A stretch of 64,000 nt of DNA, taken from contig JAJOZX010006143.1 in the NCBI GenBank assembly GCA_023014485.1, positions 10,001 through 74,000 of the forward strand, given 5' to 3'. This DNA comes from Bathynomus jamesi. Its lineage: Eukaryota; Arthropoda; Malacostraca; Isopoda; Cirolanidae. A program made the translations under genes and the position numbers. The notes below the pieces were generated by a model that saw nothing but the letters and a program-made list of their open reading frames with translations, was not told the DNA's origin and searched no databases. Below, piece after piece: positions 52,126-63,039 of this stretch. Position 1 is the stretch's first letter. Every line of letters starts with the position of its first letter.

Positions 52126-52457
52126 TTGCGTATTTTAGAGGCACGTGGATAAGGCTGGCCATTTGTTCTCTTCTTTCTCCTCTTCAGAGACGCTGCTTCT
52201 GCTGGGGGCGATGGTGTACTCAGTTGTGACACATGCGAGACTTGATCCAAGTCTTTTAACCTATTCAGATTACCTATCAATGTTTTGGGGACATTTATTT
52301 GTTGTAGTCTTGCTTTAATATGCTTCCATCCTGTTGGCGAGGGTCTGTCCCACTTTCTCACCAGATCATGAACAATATCAACGATATTGGATCTTTGTAC
52401 CCTTGTTCCTTCAACAGTCCTCGCCTGTGTCGGTCTACTGTATGATGGGATCCTCAC
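52110..52457 (-). CDS. Small Polinton protein, basic tail
   Basis: The 115-residue open frame has a helical part, IVDIVHDLVRKWDRPSPTGW and LIGNLNRLKDLDQVSHVSQL, then Pro-rich and Lys/Arg-rich sequence (KRRKKRTNGQPYPRASKIRK). It ends overlapping the integrase start by 16 bp. I recognise its position between the small cluster proteins and the integrase, but not a function. A nuclear or DNA-binding role is possible from the basic tail. Confidence 0.55.
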   Translation of the reverse strand: MRIPSYSRPTQARTVEGTRVQRSNIVDIVHDLVRKWDRPSPTGWKHIKARLQQINVPKTLIGNLNRLKDLDQVSHVSQLSTPSPPAEAASLKRRKKRTNGQPYPRASKIRKWLTY

Positions 52458-52488
52458 TCAATAGATTATAAAGACAAACCTTTACTCC

Positions 52489-52749
52489 TCAATGTATGTG
52501 GGAGGCTGTTTTTAGCACATGTTCGATGTGTTGTGTTCCGTTGTTCTTTGGTTGGCCGTCGTCGTGGCCAGGTCCTGTGTCACTATGCTCAGCACTACTC
52601 GCGCTGTGCCTAATAACTACGGGGAGCTCTGTCGGATGCTTATAATCCTCGTACTCATGAAGAAATTTCTGCAAAGCCTCTTGGTACAAGATCCTTTTCT
52701 CATCAGGTGACTTTTCAATGTTTAATAGGGGTAGCAACTCGTCTTCCAT
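52489..52749 (-). CDS. Small Polinton protein
   Basis: The 86-residue frame begins MEDELLPLLNIEKSPDEKRI, continues YQEALQKFLHEYEDYKHP and has a His/Asp/Gly-rich tail. A short N-terminal helical segment of the form Y-x-x-x-L-x-[RK]-[FY]-L is common in small Polinton proteins at this position. No function can be given. It lies 32 bp from the following gene. Confidence 0.5.
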   Translation of the reverse strand: MEDELLPLLNIEKSPDEKRILYQEALQKFLHEYEDYKHPTELPVVIRHSASSAEHSDTGPGHDDGQPKNNGTQHIEHVLKTASHIH

Positions 52750-52804
52750 TCTTTTAAACCTACTTTTACGGGGCTCTCGTGCAGAATCACAACCACCTTC
52801 TTCA

Positions 52805-53128
52805 TTATATTAATCTAGTCAGTAAAGGACCCAAAACTGAAAATAAGATGGGCAGGAACGATCCTCCTCTTTGTACAATAATGCGCTTTTTCTTACCCAT
52901 AGTTTGACTTTTATGAGCGAGCGCTCGTATTATGTTCTTGTAACGACGTAAGCGAGTCTTCTGAGAGAGTTTCATTGGCACATTACATTTTATAACATTA
53001 AGAGAGATTTCACAGATGCATTTTAAAAAGTCAGAGTCGATATTTTTAACAAACATCTGTTGCAGCTTCCGGGGCAATCGTTGATAGATTTTTATTAATT
53101 CACGGTATTTCTTTAGCCTATTTGTCAT
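52805..53128 (-). CDS. Conserved small Polinton protein with hydrophobic C-terminus
   Basis: The 107-residue frame has LIKIYQRLPRKLQQMFVKNI, CICEISLNVIKCNVPMKL, QKTRLRRYKNIIRALAHKS and, after a basic stretch with a Gly pair, SFLPILFSVLGPLLTRLI, a hydrophobic or membrane-active tail. This arrangement (C-I-C-[ED], N-V-[IL]-[KR]-x-N-[VI], then R-Y-K and GG-F-L-P) is characteristic of a small protein found beside the ATPase in many arthropod Polintons. Unbroken here. A role in virion assembly or membrane interaction has been suggested by analogy only. Confidence 0.72.
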   Translation of the reverse strand: MTNRLKKYRELIKIYQRLPRKLQQMFVKNIDSDFLKCICEISLNVIKCNVPMKLSQKTRLRRYKNIIRALAHKSQTMGKKKRIIVQRGGSFLPILFSVLGPLLTRLI

Positions 53129-55606
53129 TCTGGAATATACACCGTTTCAGGCTCGCTTGGGAATATATTCGTTCTTAGAAGCACCCTAAACGTGTTTCGC
53201 GGGTGAAGGCCACAAAGCAAATATCCATAACGCTGGCTTGTCGCCTCTTTATAAAATTCCAAAAATTCCTTACGCTGATTCGGGAACATTTGGTTGGCTA
53301 ATACCCCAATTTGTGATACATCTCTACGTTGCGCAAATAAGACTAGATATTGTGTATTTAACGACACATCGCGCATGTATCTATTTTTGAAAAATAGATT
53401 CTGATTGATGAAGAACACGCTTATGTTAAGGTGGTGGGAGAACACTGTAAATGTCTTGGCAAACGTTTTATCCATTTCCAACATGAGATCGTCAATTACA
53501 ATGACTGCATGTTCATTTCCCTTTAACGAATTAACGTCATAGACCCCCTTGTGGAACAAGATTTCCTCTTGGTACTTGTTGAACACTGATTGATACGTCG
53601 AATAGCACTATATAACTTGATGCACAATTTTGAGAACATCTTATCCTTTTCTTTAATGATTTTAAGCGTAAACACAGTTTTACCACATCCTGTAGGTCCA
53701 GATATAATACATGTGGATTAGCGTGTAGCGTCATTGGGCAAAGTGTAACGGATCAAGAGGCACATTTCAGGTTTTGTACAATTGACCTCCCTAAATTTAA
53801 AAATGAAAACAAAATTTTTTTTGTGACAAGTGCAACACCTCCTTTTTCGCATGTGAAAATTATGAAAATTTCTAGTTACACATAACTTTTGGACACTTGC
53901 TTTCCTAGGGTTTGAGCTATCATTTGACCCCTTACAATGTACTGCTTTTCAGGAAAAATAGAAAAATTTATTTTTGGAATAAACATATACACTGTAGGTA
54001 GGTAGGTAGGTAGACTAGATAGTTTTATTTAGTAAATGATACATTAAAATCTTGTTTAATTTTGAATGACGGCATAAAGTCACGGGATTTAAGTACTGCT
54101 CTAATGTAACCATCTCTTGAATCCTTTCCATACACTGCCCCAGACGCTTCAGTTACCTTCCTAACACAGCGTTCTACACCTTGGGAGTGACATGGTATCC
54201 GGACAACAAGGGGCTCTTCAGTGATCTTATCGAGTTGTTCGACAGAGAACTGCTTCGTGAGTGGTGGTTCCATTGTGCACTCCTCCACTGGTGGAAGTAA
54301 ATCTTTCAAATTCTGAGCACTTTATTTGAATTTTGGTGGCCAAAATTCTGACTTGCTGTTGAGCAGGTTTGGGAGCTCGTCGAATGGTCTTGATTACATC
54401 GATGTCCAATTTCCGGTTTGCTTGATCTGCATCTGCAAGCATTGCCAGTAGAACATTTTCAGGGTGAGCCCAATATGCATTTCTTTGATCACAGGCCATG
54501 TGACAGTCTTGCTAGCTGGTGGCAGTAATCGTAGCAGCTGGATTTGCTCCAGGAAATGTTTTGGGCATCTGTGCACCTTGGATGGCACTTGATGCTAAAC
54601 CACATGGGTCCATAGTGGCACACGACAAACTGTGTGAGTGAATACAGTTCATCACCTCGCTGCGCCATCGCTACATAGAGCCGACAAATTCTGCTGGCAG
54701 TTGTAACCCTCTTGCATGGGAGATTGATCCAGGCTTCCCTCGTAGAAGACCTTCATTAATGACACCAGTCCTTATCGCTTTCATCATTCTGTAGAGGCAG
54801 GCTTGGTCACGACTCAATTCAGTAAGGTCAACATCCGGGAGAGTGTGGCCATCAGCAATACATTGAATTCCTCTAGAGAAAAGTGGCAAACTTTCACGTG
54901 GCCAAAGCTTTGCCAATTGGTCCTTTCCATTGAGTTGCAGATTATGTTGGGCCGATGAGTTCCTTGTACAAGTGGCGCAGTGGGAGTTCATTTAAATGCA
55001 GACTACAGATGAATCAGGGCAAAGGGCGACCCAGGCAGCACTCTAGCAGGTGTATTGCTCTACTTCTGTGCCCTGTGTTTGTGGCTGTGCTGTCGGCTCC
55101 CACTGCAATTATCTTGTCTGCAATACCCATTTCTTCAATCGCATTTTGAAGTCCATCCACAATGACTGCCAGTTCCTCGTTCCAGTGTCAGATGGCTTAG
55201 ATAGAAGGTTCCAGGCTCTCCGACCAGCACATAGTGGTCCTCAACTTTCTTTGTGCTGTACCATTTGTTCCCCTTTTTATCTTTGACAAGTGTCATGTCT
55301 TTCCGCCCATCAAAAAATAAAGCAGTGACTTCCACATCGTGGTAAGTTACTGCTTCCTTCAGATCACTCCGTACCTTCTGCTGTGCTCTCCATACTTTGT
55401 GGTGGTCAATTACGTTTATCTGATCATCAGAACTAATGATGCCATAGTCAACCAATGTTGCAGTGCTGATAGCTGCTGCAGCCCTGTTCGATACACCATG
55501 ACATAGGTAATGCTAGGCTAGGTAGGTTAATAGACGAAAACGTGCGAAAGCTGTATAGGTCGAAGCCTTCTTTAAACGTTGTGGGTCCGGGGAACGCGGG
55601 CCCGAC

Positions 55607-56768
55607 GTGATAAATAGTTTAAAACGCGGGCCCGTGGTAAAAAATAATTTAAACGTATTTTATTGTAACGCGCGTAGTATTAAAAATAAATTAAATGAAT
55701 TTAAGGCGATAATTTATTCCGGCAACTATGATATAGTTGCTATCACTGAAACTTGGTTAAATACCGTGACTCGGGACTTGTTGAGGGAACTTGATAATTC
55801 AGTAGCGGCTCGTGACTAAAAATTCTAGGGGTGCTTTCTCTAAGAATGGGTTGAAATAATTACTGAAATAAAAGGATGAGCATTGAGCAATGAATAAAAG
55901 TTTCAAAAGTTATTGAAAAAGTTATTCAGTGAGCTCGTCCTTATATTCTTCTTGATTATTTCAATTGTAAATAAAAATTTAGGGGTACTGCAGTTCCGCA
56001 GTGCCTACCGACGAGCCGCCACTGCTTGATATACCGGGTTTTAAATTCTTTACTAATGATAGGTTACATAGGTTTGGTGGAGGCGTTTTGTTGTACATGC
56101 GTAATTCCCTTAGGGCTATCGAGGTTAAGTTAGATTTTCCGGCAGCAATTAATGCGACATGTGTTGAAGTTAGGGCGCGTAGTATTAGTTTTAATTTTGT
56201 TGTTGTTTATAGACCTCCCGTTCAACGCCTCGATACAGATACTAGATTTTACTCACTTCTTCGTAATTTTATTGACAATCGGAAGAGTATAATTGTCGGA
56301 GACTTTAACTGCCCTAATGTTAATTACGAGAATTTTACTGGTAATGAGGAGGGTTTGAGATTGGTTGAGTTTATGGACGATAACTTTTTACGACAGATAG
56401 TTACCGAACCAACGCGCGGTGATAATATTTTAGATTTGGTGATGACGAACGGTGAGAATATAGTCGAAGGTTTAGAAGTAGGGGAGAGTTTAGGATGTAG
56501 CGATCATCAAATTCTTAGGTTTAAGTTATTGATAGAAAACAAGGATAGTAACGTAATAGAAGTCTCTGATTTTCGTAGGGTTAATTTTGATAGTTTTGCG
56601 GATAGGATGAGAGTAGTGGACTGGGATAACTTATTTATGGGTAATGACACAAATTTGCGTTGGGTGGCGTTTAAAGAAAGTTTTAGGAATATTGAAAGGA
56701 GTTTATTCCTCGTAGGCCCAAGCACGCTAGAAATCGTGGTAGGCCGAAGTGGTGGACTAGGGAAATAG
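55607..56768 (+). pseudogene. CR1 endonuclease (copy B), split by a MITE
   Basis: LNVFYCNARSIKNKLNEFKA and IVAITETWLNT (catalytic Glu) lie before the MITE at 55800-56024. After it come DRLHRFGGGVLLYMRNS, VVVYRPP, SIIVGDFNCPN, LDLVMTNGEN and, in the same frame, SLGCSDHQILRFKLLIENK, the S-D-H block that is frameshifted in copy A. The 255-codon frame is open to 56768. Apart from the MITE the endonuclease domain looks nearly intact. Confidence 0.9.
55800..56024. mobile_element. hAT-type MITE, 225 bp
   Basis: The ends are CAGTAGCGGCTCGT and ACGAGCCGCCACTG. CTTGATAA stands two bases before the left end and CTTGATAT directly after the right end, so the duplication is visible but imperfect. It interrupts the endonuclease of LINE copy B. 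Confidence 0.82.
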
Positions 56769-56779
56769 GCGAGTTCATA

Positions 56780-58480
56780 AACGAGCGTAATAGAGCGTAT
56801 AGACATAATAAGCTCAATGGCACGGCAGCTAACTTTAATAGATATATCGAGCTTAGGCGTCAGGTTAAAAGATCAGTTAGGAATGCCAAGCGTAATTTAG
56901 AGATACTTATAGCTGCGGATAGTAAACATAATCCAAAAAAGTTTTTGATACGTTAATAATCGTAAGCCGGTAAAAGATAACATAGGCCCTCTAGTGGATG
57001 TTAATGGCGCTTTGGCTTCTGACGTTCAGGCGATGGCGGGTATTTTCAATAACTTTTTTGCGACAGTTTTTACCGAAGAAGACGTAAATAATGTCCCCGA
57101 CGTGGACGATATCGTTCCATTTAGTAGCGAGACTAATTTGGATGAAATAACTGTCTACGAGGGTGAGATTGCGCATTATATCGATAGGCTAAAAGTTAGC
57201 AAGGCTTCAGGCCCTGACGCTTTTTATCCCAGACATTTGAAAGATTTGAAAGACGTTATCATCGGCCCCTTAACGAAGATTTTTAATCAGTCACTCGAAA
57301 GGGGGATTATTCCTGAAGACTTCAAATTAGCTAACGTCACGCCTATTTTTAAAAAAGGCGACCGCGCAGTAGCTAGCAATTATAGGCCCATTAGCTTAAC
57401 GTCAATTGTCAGTAAACCTTTGGAGTCTGTAGTTAGGGATCGTATCATCGATCACTTAGAAAGTAGAGATTTGATTAATAGTAGTCAATTTGTTAGAATT
57501 TTATAACGAAATAGTGCGCGAATACGATAGGCATAGAGCAGCTGACGTTATTTATTTAGATTTTAAAAAGGCGTTCGATACAGTTCCGCATAGGAGACTA
57601 ATTGCGAAGGTCAAAGCGCACGGTATACGCGGTCAGGTAGCTAACTGGTTAGAAGAATGGCTTCGTGCTAGGAGACAGAGGGTCGTAGTTAATGGTAGTG
57701 AATCGGGGTGGTTAGATGTAGGTAGCGGTGTCCCACAGGTTCAGTGTTAGGCCCATTGCTATTCGTAATTTACATTAACGACATAGATGTAGGATTGACT
57801 AGTAACGTGTCAAAATTCGCGGACGATACTAAAATAGGCGGTAAGGTTGTTAACGAGGACGATAGAAATAGGCTCCAAGACGATGTAAATAGGATTATGG
57901 AGTGGACAATAAGTGGCAGATGCAATTTAACGTAACAAATGTAAAGTTTTGCATATAGGTTCTCGCAATAATAATTACACGTACACGATGGATACTAGGG
58001 AGTTAGCGAGCGTTGACAGGAAGTAGATTTAGGCGTACGCGTATCTAAGGATTTTAAAAGTTAGGAACCAGTGCCTGGAGTCTTGCGCAAAAGCTAATAG
58101 GATGTTAGGCTTCATAGCGCGTAATTTCGAATTTAAATCGAAGAATATTATATTGCCCCTTTACAAGTCCCTAGTCAGTCCTCATTTAGAATATGCAGTT
58201 CAGTTTTGTCCGTACTTGCGTGAGGATATTGATAGGTTAGAAAGGGTTCAACGTCGTGCCAAAACTAATTCCGTCATTGCGCAACAAGCCTTATGAAGAT
58301 AGGATGAAAGAGTTAGACCTGTATTCACTCGAAACTAGGAGATTAAGGGGGGAGCTTATTGAAGTTTTCAAAATCGTTAATAACATCGATAATGTAAATT
58401 TTGACAAATTGTTCACTTTCGATAATAGTAATACTCGTAATAACGGATTTAATTGCGTGGCAGACGTTTCATGACTAATA
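56780..58480 (+). pseudogene. CR1 reverse transcriptase (copy B), broken
   Basis: The frame 56994-57506 has EIAHYIDRLKVSKASGPDAF and KKGDRAVASNYRPISLTSIV. A deletion at about 57487 removes the H-G-F-R region present in the related element A and shifts the frame into LEFYNEIVREYDRHRAADV and YLDFKKAFDTVPHRR. GVPQ at about 57730 is followed by a frameshift, then LLFVIYINDI and SKFADDTKIGG (catalytic FADD), then HLEYAVQFCPYLRED and LIPSLRNKPYEDRMKEL to 58474. At least four lesions. Confidence 0.88.
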
Positions 58481-59168
58481 TCGTTAAAAACTTCTTTACG
58501 TTTAAAGTAATTGATAAATGGAATAATCTTCCCGCGTCAGTCGTTCATTCTACCAGCGTTAATATGTTTAAGAACCGTCTTGACAGATATTTTAAAAATA
58601 TTAACGTTTAAAATAAAAAACAATTAGTCACAGGAGCTCTGGGGATGGTGGTCGAGGATGAGTCTGTTGACGATTAATGCCAGCTTGTGACATGCCAGAG
58701 TGTGATGCCAGCAATAAAATTATTAAAAAAAAAAAAAAAAATTAGACTAACATGAACGTAGATGTAGCTCGTAGCGTAAACTAACCCACTTTTTGTTTAA
58801 CTTTACCTACTTTTTTTTTCTTATCTCCTTACTTTGCATGTCTGTAACTCTCTCTTCTTGCATGTTTGTAGTTTGCATGGTATGACAGTGAGTTAAGAAT
58901 GTGTTTGCATGGTTTGTAAGCGTTCTTATTTTACTTCTTTTCATCTTTCACCCCTCTCCTATTTTCTCCGACTATTTTTCTGACTTGTCGGCAGTGGCCG
59001 GCGGATGATGATGGTGAGACTTTTTTCTCTTTTTCTGAATGAATGTTAACCCACGAGTGATAGGTGTTGCTCCTTACTAACCCCTTATTCTCTTCTCTTC
59101 TCTTAACCCCCTACTCTTTCCTTTCTCTCGGGCTAACCTTAGAGTGGATCTTAGGGTCTTTGTTAGCC
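58481..59168 (+). other. 3' untranslated region of LINE copy B
   Basis: It contains the rest of the frameshifted C-terminus (near 58500-58610), a poly-A run at 58724-58740, and non-coding sequence matching 16130-16560 of copy A in inverse orientation. Confidence 0.8.
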
Positions 59169-60465
59169 TTAGCTTCTGTAGATCTTCTGTAGAACAATGT
59201 GAATCGGTGTGATGTTCCTGTTCTCCTGGACACTATCACCCATCCACTCATCACCAACACTTTCACCACTGGAGTCTGCTTCTGCTTGAGCTGATTCGAC
59301 CACATCTGCAGAGGATGCTACCTCTTGCCGTTCCGTTTTTCTTCTATTCTCTTCTTCTTGTCTTTCTTGCATCCGATCCTCTCTTGACTTCCTACTCTCC
59401 ATCATCTGAGTCACATTCGTATCCACCCGACTGATCTGCATGATCCGCGTGGTTCTCTGGTCGATCAGAAAGGCATGCTCTCGTCGTGGAACGTTCATTT
59501 CTTTTTCACAGTGGCATGCAGACAGATCATCGCATTGGCAGTCAGCTATGTCAAACAACTGATTCAGGCTTTCCTCGAAGTTCTTGGTTTTTGTGGCCTG
59601 CTTGCCTTGCTTCGATGCTTGTGAGCCTTTTTCCATCAATAGGAGCAGCTTGGTCTTCACATGCTTGATTGGTTGTGATGGAATGTTAGCACGATTCCAA
59701 AGGTCAATGAGTGTTTGGCATACCTCCGGAAGAATCTCCCTGTTGCTGGTGTACTGTTCTCCTTCAAGAAGAGGAAATGCCTTGCAACTTGTATACGGGT
59801 TGGAAGTTCAGACAGAGGAAGCTCTGATAGTGGAGAACCAAAGACAATGTGGCTGGCAGATCCCCGTGTTCTTTGCGTGCTCATTGTACCAGCAAAACTC
59901 AACAAGTATCACACAGGAACACTGAAACAAAACACAAACGTATAAATAAAAATATATATGATTATGAGTATATATCTATAAGGCTTGGTTTATTGGTAAA
60001 CAATAAGTTTACCAATATATATATATATAAATATACTGCACACACATATGTATTATGTATATTGTATATAAATAGCCATAGGTATATATATACCCTAAGA
60101 CATATAAAAAACACCCCATCCACAGGAAAAACACTTGTTTCTCTCAAGCAAGCTAGCGTAGAACTAAGAAATTCCAGGGGATGACTCACTGAGAATAATT
60201 AGAAAGCTGCCAGAAATATCATGTCAGTCAGTGTTGCCAACTGTAATTAACAAGAATATTGTATTTTTTACATGCGAAAAAGGAGGTGTCCTGCTTGTTG
60301 CAGAAAATTTTTGAGTTCTTTTCTGAAATCAGCAAGGTTGATTGTACAAAACCTGAAATGTGCCTCCAGATCGCTCATGACGCTACACGCTAATGTGGAT
60401 AGGCTCGTGAACCTGAATTTTTCTACAGAGCCATTTCTAACATGTCGCACTCCTAAGTTGGCCAT

Positions 60466-60578
60466 TTACAAAATATTACAAATATTGAGTGCTGCTCCTT
60501 ATATTTCGGACCCCATGTAAAGCTGTAGGTCCCCTCCGTCATACTTAGATGTTGAGGAGGAGGTTAAACAGCCCCATC

Positions 60579-60614
<36 letters not shown>
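60466..60614. other. Short gap with TA microsatellite
   Basis: This is the region just 5' of the Polinton ATPase start on the minus strand. It ends in a TA run (60580-60613). Confidence 0.5.
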
Positions 60615-60617
<3 letters not shown>

Positions 60618-60840
60618 GGTGAACCAAAAGTAGGTGGACAGTAGGTTGAATACGGTTTGTGTTATATTATATTATAACTATGGTGTTCATTATAACTATG
60701 GTGTTTGTGTTATATTATATTAATATTATAACTAAATTTATTTAAATTTTATTTTGTATTATAGTATACAAAAAAATTAAATATGTATTCTCAAAATAAA
60801 CGTTATCATTTACTGTCCACCTACATTTGGTTCACCCTAT
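60615..60840. mobile_element. MITE with GGTGAACCAAA ends
   Basis: GGTGAACCAAAAGTAGGTGG and, inverted, GGGTGAACCAAATGTAGGTG form the ends, with ACAGTA next to both. It lies within TA-rich sequence, which would suit a TA-targeting family. Non-coding. Confidence 0.82.
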
Positions 60841-60939
60841 ATATATGGGCACAAAGTAGAGAAAAAGCATTCATTTTTTTCTCGGAACTGAAAAATATCA
60901 AAACTTAATCTAACCTAGTTTAAAAGGTCAGGGGATGAT

Positions 60940-60969
60940 TTTTGTATTTTACCCCAAAATATAATATAT

Positions 60970-61015
<46 letters not shown>

Positions 61016-61037
61016 TTTGGGGTAAAATACAAAAATC

Positions 61038-61065
<28 letters not shown>
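60940..61065. repeat. TA-rich palindrome
   Basis: GATTTTTGTATTTTACCCCA before and TGGGGTAAAATACAAAAATC after a TA core form a palindrome at about 60948-61038. Confidence 0.85.
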
Positions 61066-61070
<5 letters not shown>

Positions 61071-61820
61071 AATAATAAAAATAAATAAATAAATACAAAT
61101 GTTTAATTAAACAAATATTTAAAATTAAACTTTTTATTATTTGCAAAACAACTCCAGGCTGGAAATTTGATATGCACTGTAAAGGAGAAAAATGGTTAAG
61201 TTCAGCATTAAATTCGATTTTTTCTGTAAAGAAAACGTTATTTACTTTGGGTAAACTTTACTAAAATGAAACAAGTAGTTAATAATGTTACGAGAAAGTA
61301 GTTTATTACGAAAGATATTTTATTAATAGTATAATATTACAAGAAAGTGGTTGAAAAATATTACCAAAGATATTGAGTTAATACACTTCTATTACGAGAA
61401 GGGCATTTATTAAGAGGAATGATCGATGTTAAGAGAAACAAGAAATTGAACGAAATTGAGGAATAAACGATATTAAGAGAAACGAAAAAATTGAATGATA
61501 TTAAAAGAAAGAGATTGATGCACATTAAGAGAAATGAAAGGTTTTGGGAACATATGACTATTAAAACTATGGAAGATAGGAAAATATCATGTTTGATTCA
61601 AGTTGTTTAATAAGGAAAACTTTGTCTGTTAAAGCTGCTTTCGTTCAAATAGACGACATCTGATTCTCTTAAAACTGTATATATGAAAGGTAGGAAAATA
61701 TCATGTTTTAGTATTTCGTTCTAAGAGGATCTTTACAGGAAATTTGTTTTTTGTCGGAACTGATAATTATCAAACCTTCATCTCGCCTAACTTAAAAGGT
61801 CTGAATACTACGTTTATGGT
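61066..61820. other. AT-rich Polinton segment without genes
   Basis: Repeated GAGAAA- and TATTAAGAG-like motifs (61260-61545) but no coding frame. This is where a large polymerase gene might be expected in an intact element. Confidence 0.5.
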
Positions 61821-61824
61821 AGAG

Positions 61825-62265
61825 GTAATTAGGTTAAATTTACTCGTATGAGGTTATATTTAACTGAGTTAAGTTAGGCGTAAATGGGTTAAGCTAGATT
61901 AGGTTAAGCAATTAGGTTTCGGTGGTATTCATTTCGAGGATTTTACGTTTCGATCGACGGCTTCATTTCGATTATTTTCCGTTTCGGCAAAATGACGGAA
62001 CTCTCGCAAAAATGTTCATTCATTTCAGCGACATAATTTTTGATTAGGCTAAATTTACTCGTATGAGGTTATATTTAACTGAGTTAAGTTAGGAGTAACT
62101 GGGCTAAGCTAGACTAGGCTAAGAATGAGTTTAAATTACGTTTCGACGGTTTTCATTTCGGTGATCTCCGTCGACGGTTTTCGTATCGGTATTTTTCCGT
62201 TTCGGGAAAATGGCCGAATTCCCGCAAAAATGTTCATTCCCTTCAACAAGTTAATTTTTGTATTT
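61825..62265. repeat. Tandem duplication, unit about 215 bp
   Basis: GGTTAAATTTACTCGTATGA starts near 61832 and GGCTAAATTTACTCGTATGA near 62046. Both are followed by GGTTATATTTAACTGAGTTA, a TTTCG-rich block and GCAAAAATGTTCATTC. Confidence 0.88.
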
Positions 62266-62292
62266 TTACCCCCTAAATATATAACTTAGTAC

Positions 62293-62325
<33 letters not shown>

Positions 62326-63030
62326 CGAAGCAATTCATAATTCTTTATTGATGGATAGGTTCCAAGCTTCTACGCTTTTAACAATACGCAGAATTAGCCG
62401 CATTGTGTTTACCTCGTGAAAATGTTTGTTTGGGTAGAAATACCCTTTCAGTCATCGGTCGGCCTTGGAACTAAGAAGTCCTGGAGCTGAGAAGGTGATT
62501 TGTGTGTGTGGTTGTAAATTTAAAATAGTGCTACGTTACTGCCCCTCGCATTACCCGTTTTATCTAAAAGTGCTTTCGGTATAAATGAAGTTAGTAGAAT
62601 GTCAAACGGTTGCATATTATTCCGCCCATGCCCGTTTCAAATTATAACGGTTACCACTCGGCCACGTATTTATAAAGTACAGCGAAGCGTGTGTAAATAG
62701 AATGATGAAGGATAGAGAGAAATGGAATAAACATAGAGAAAATAGTATAAAAAGCAACATGAGGAGGTCTTAATTATTACATTTTGGTGGTATTTGAATA
62801 CAAACTCAATTCCTTATCAAGTCATTGTAACAGTCTTTCAAGATGGCGCCCATCAAATTTCGCCTCAGCGAGCGTTTTCGCGGGCAATTTTTTTTTTTTT
62901 CAAACCGCTTTGACTCAAAATTTATCTGAGTCAGAATTGGAGAGTCATTTCCTTTTCACGTTCATACTGGAATAAATGGAATAAATAAACATTCAAATAG
63001 ATTCGGGATGCATCGAAATAAGTACTTCAT
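62266..63030. other. Non-coding Polinton interior
   Basis: A TA microsatellite (62300-62325), then mixed sequence without recognised genes. CAAGATGGCGCCCATC near 62840 is GC-richer but unassigned. Confidence 0.45.
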
Positions 63031-63039
63031 ATAATTGAA

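Larger units (their letters stand above)
55505..59196 (+). mobile_element. CR1-type LINE, 5'-truncated (copy B)
   Basis: Homologous to copy A over endonuclease, reverse transcriptase and 3' untranslated region, in the opposite orientation. It begins at GGTAATGCTAGGC, the counterpart of 19500 in copy A, so ORF1 is missing. The 3' end is TTCTGTAGATCTTCTGTAGA, a short tandem repeat as usual for CR1. No clean target duplication was found. Confidence 0.9.
54025..59905 (-). pseudogene. Putative transposase, widespread arthropod family, split by a LINE
   Basis: N-terminal side (59905-59169): ELPTRIQVARHFLFLKENST, a charged region, then LNQLFDIADCQCDDLSACHC with a Cys cluster, and EHAFLIDQRTTRIMQISRV. 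After the LINE: LCHGVSNRAAAAISTATLVD near 55480, EVTALFFDGRKDMTLVKDKK, VLVGEPGTFYLSH, RSLQL-type linker to QHNLQLNGKDQLAKLWPRES, PSKVHRCPKHFLEQIQLLRL, and the end RCVRKVTEASGAVYGKDSRD...FKIKQDF. I know this motif series from many multi-copy arthropod proteins but no established superfamily name. Asp in FFDGRKD and other acidic residues could be catalytic; untested. Several frameshifts. Confidence 0.62.
53719..60392 (-). mobile_element. 6.67-kb inverted-repeat DNA transposon of unnamed family
   Basis: The inverted ends start TAGCGTGTAGCGTCAT on both sides and share GAGGCACATTTCAGGTTTTG and CACCTCCTTTTTCGCATGT further in (imperfect repeats of roughly 130 bp). An exact 8-bp duplication ATGTGGAT lies at 53711-53718 and 60393-60400. 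Without the LINE at 55505-59196 it is about 3 kb. Its protein lacks the hAT dimerisation signature seen in the other hAT copies here. Confidence 0.9.
53125..60465 (-). pseudogene. Polinton packaging ATPase (A32/FtsK-HerA type), split by a transposon
   Basis: The first 24 codons lie at 60465-60393 (MANLGVRHVRNGSVEKF...). The 53719-60392 transposon interrupts them just before the Walker A box SGPTGCGKT at about 53702-53676. Frame breaks lie near 53590-53640. The rest (53586-53125) has Walker B AVIVIDDLM, the SHHLNISVFFINQN sensor region and ATSQRYGYLLCGL. The enzyme would pump DNA into capsids in virus-like relatives. Its stop overlaps the next gene by 4 bp. Confidence 0.9.

Noticed and set aside
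53719..60392. Part of the Polinton's own gene set
   Set aside because: Exact ATGTGGAT duplications and inverted ends show it is a later insertion into the ATPase gene.
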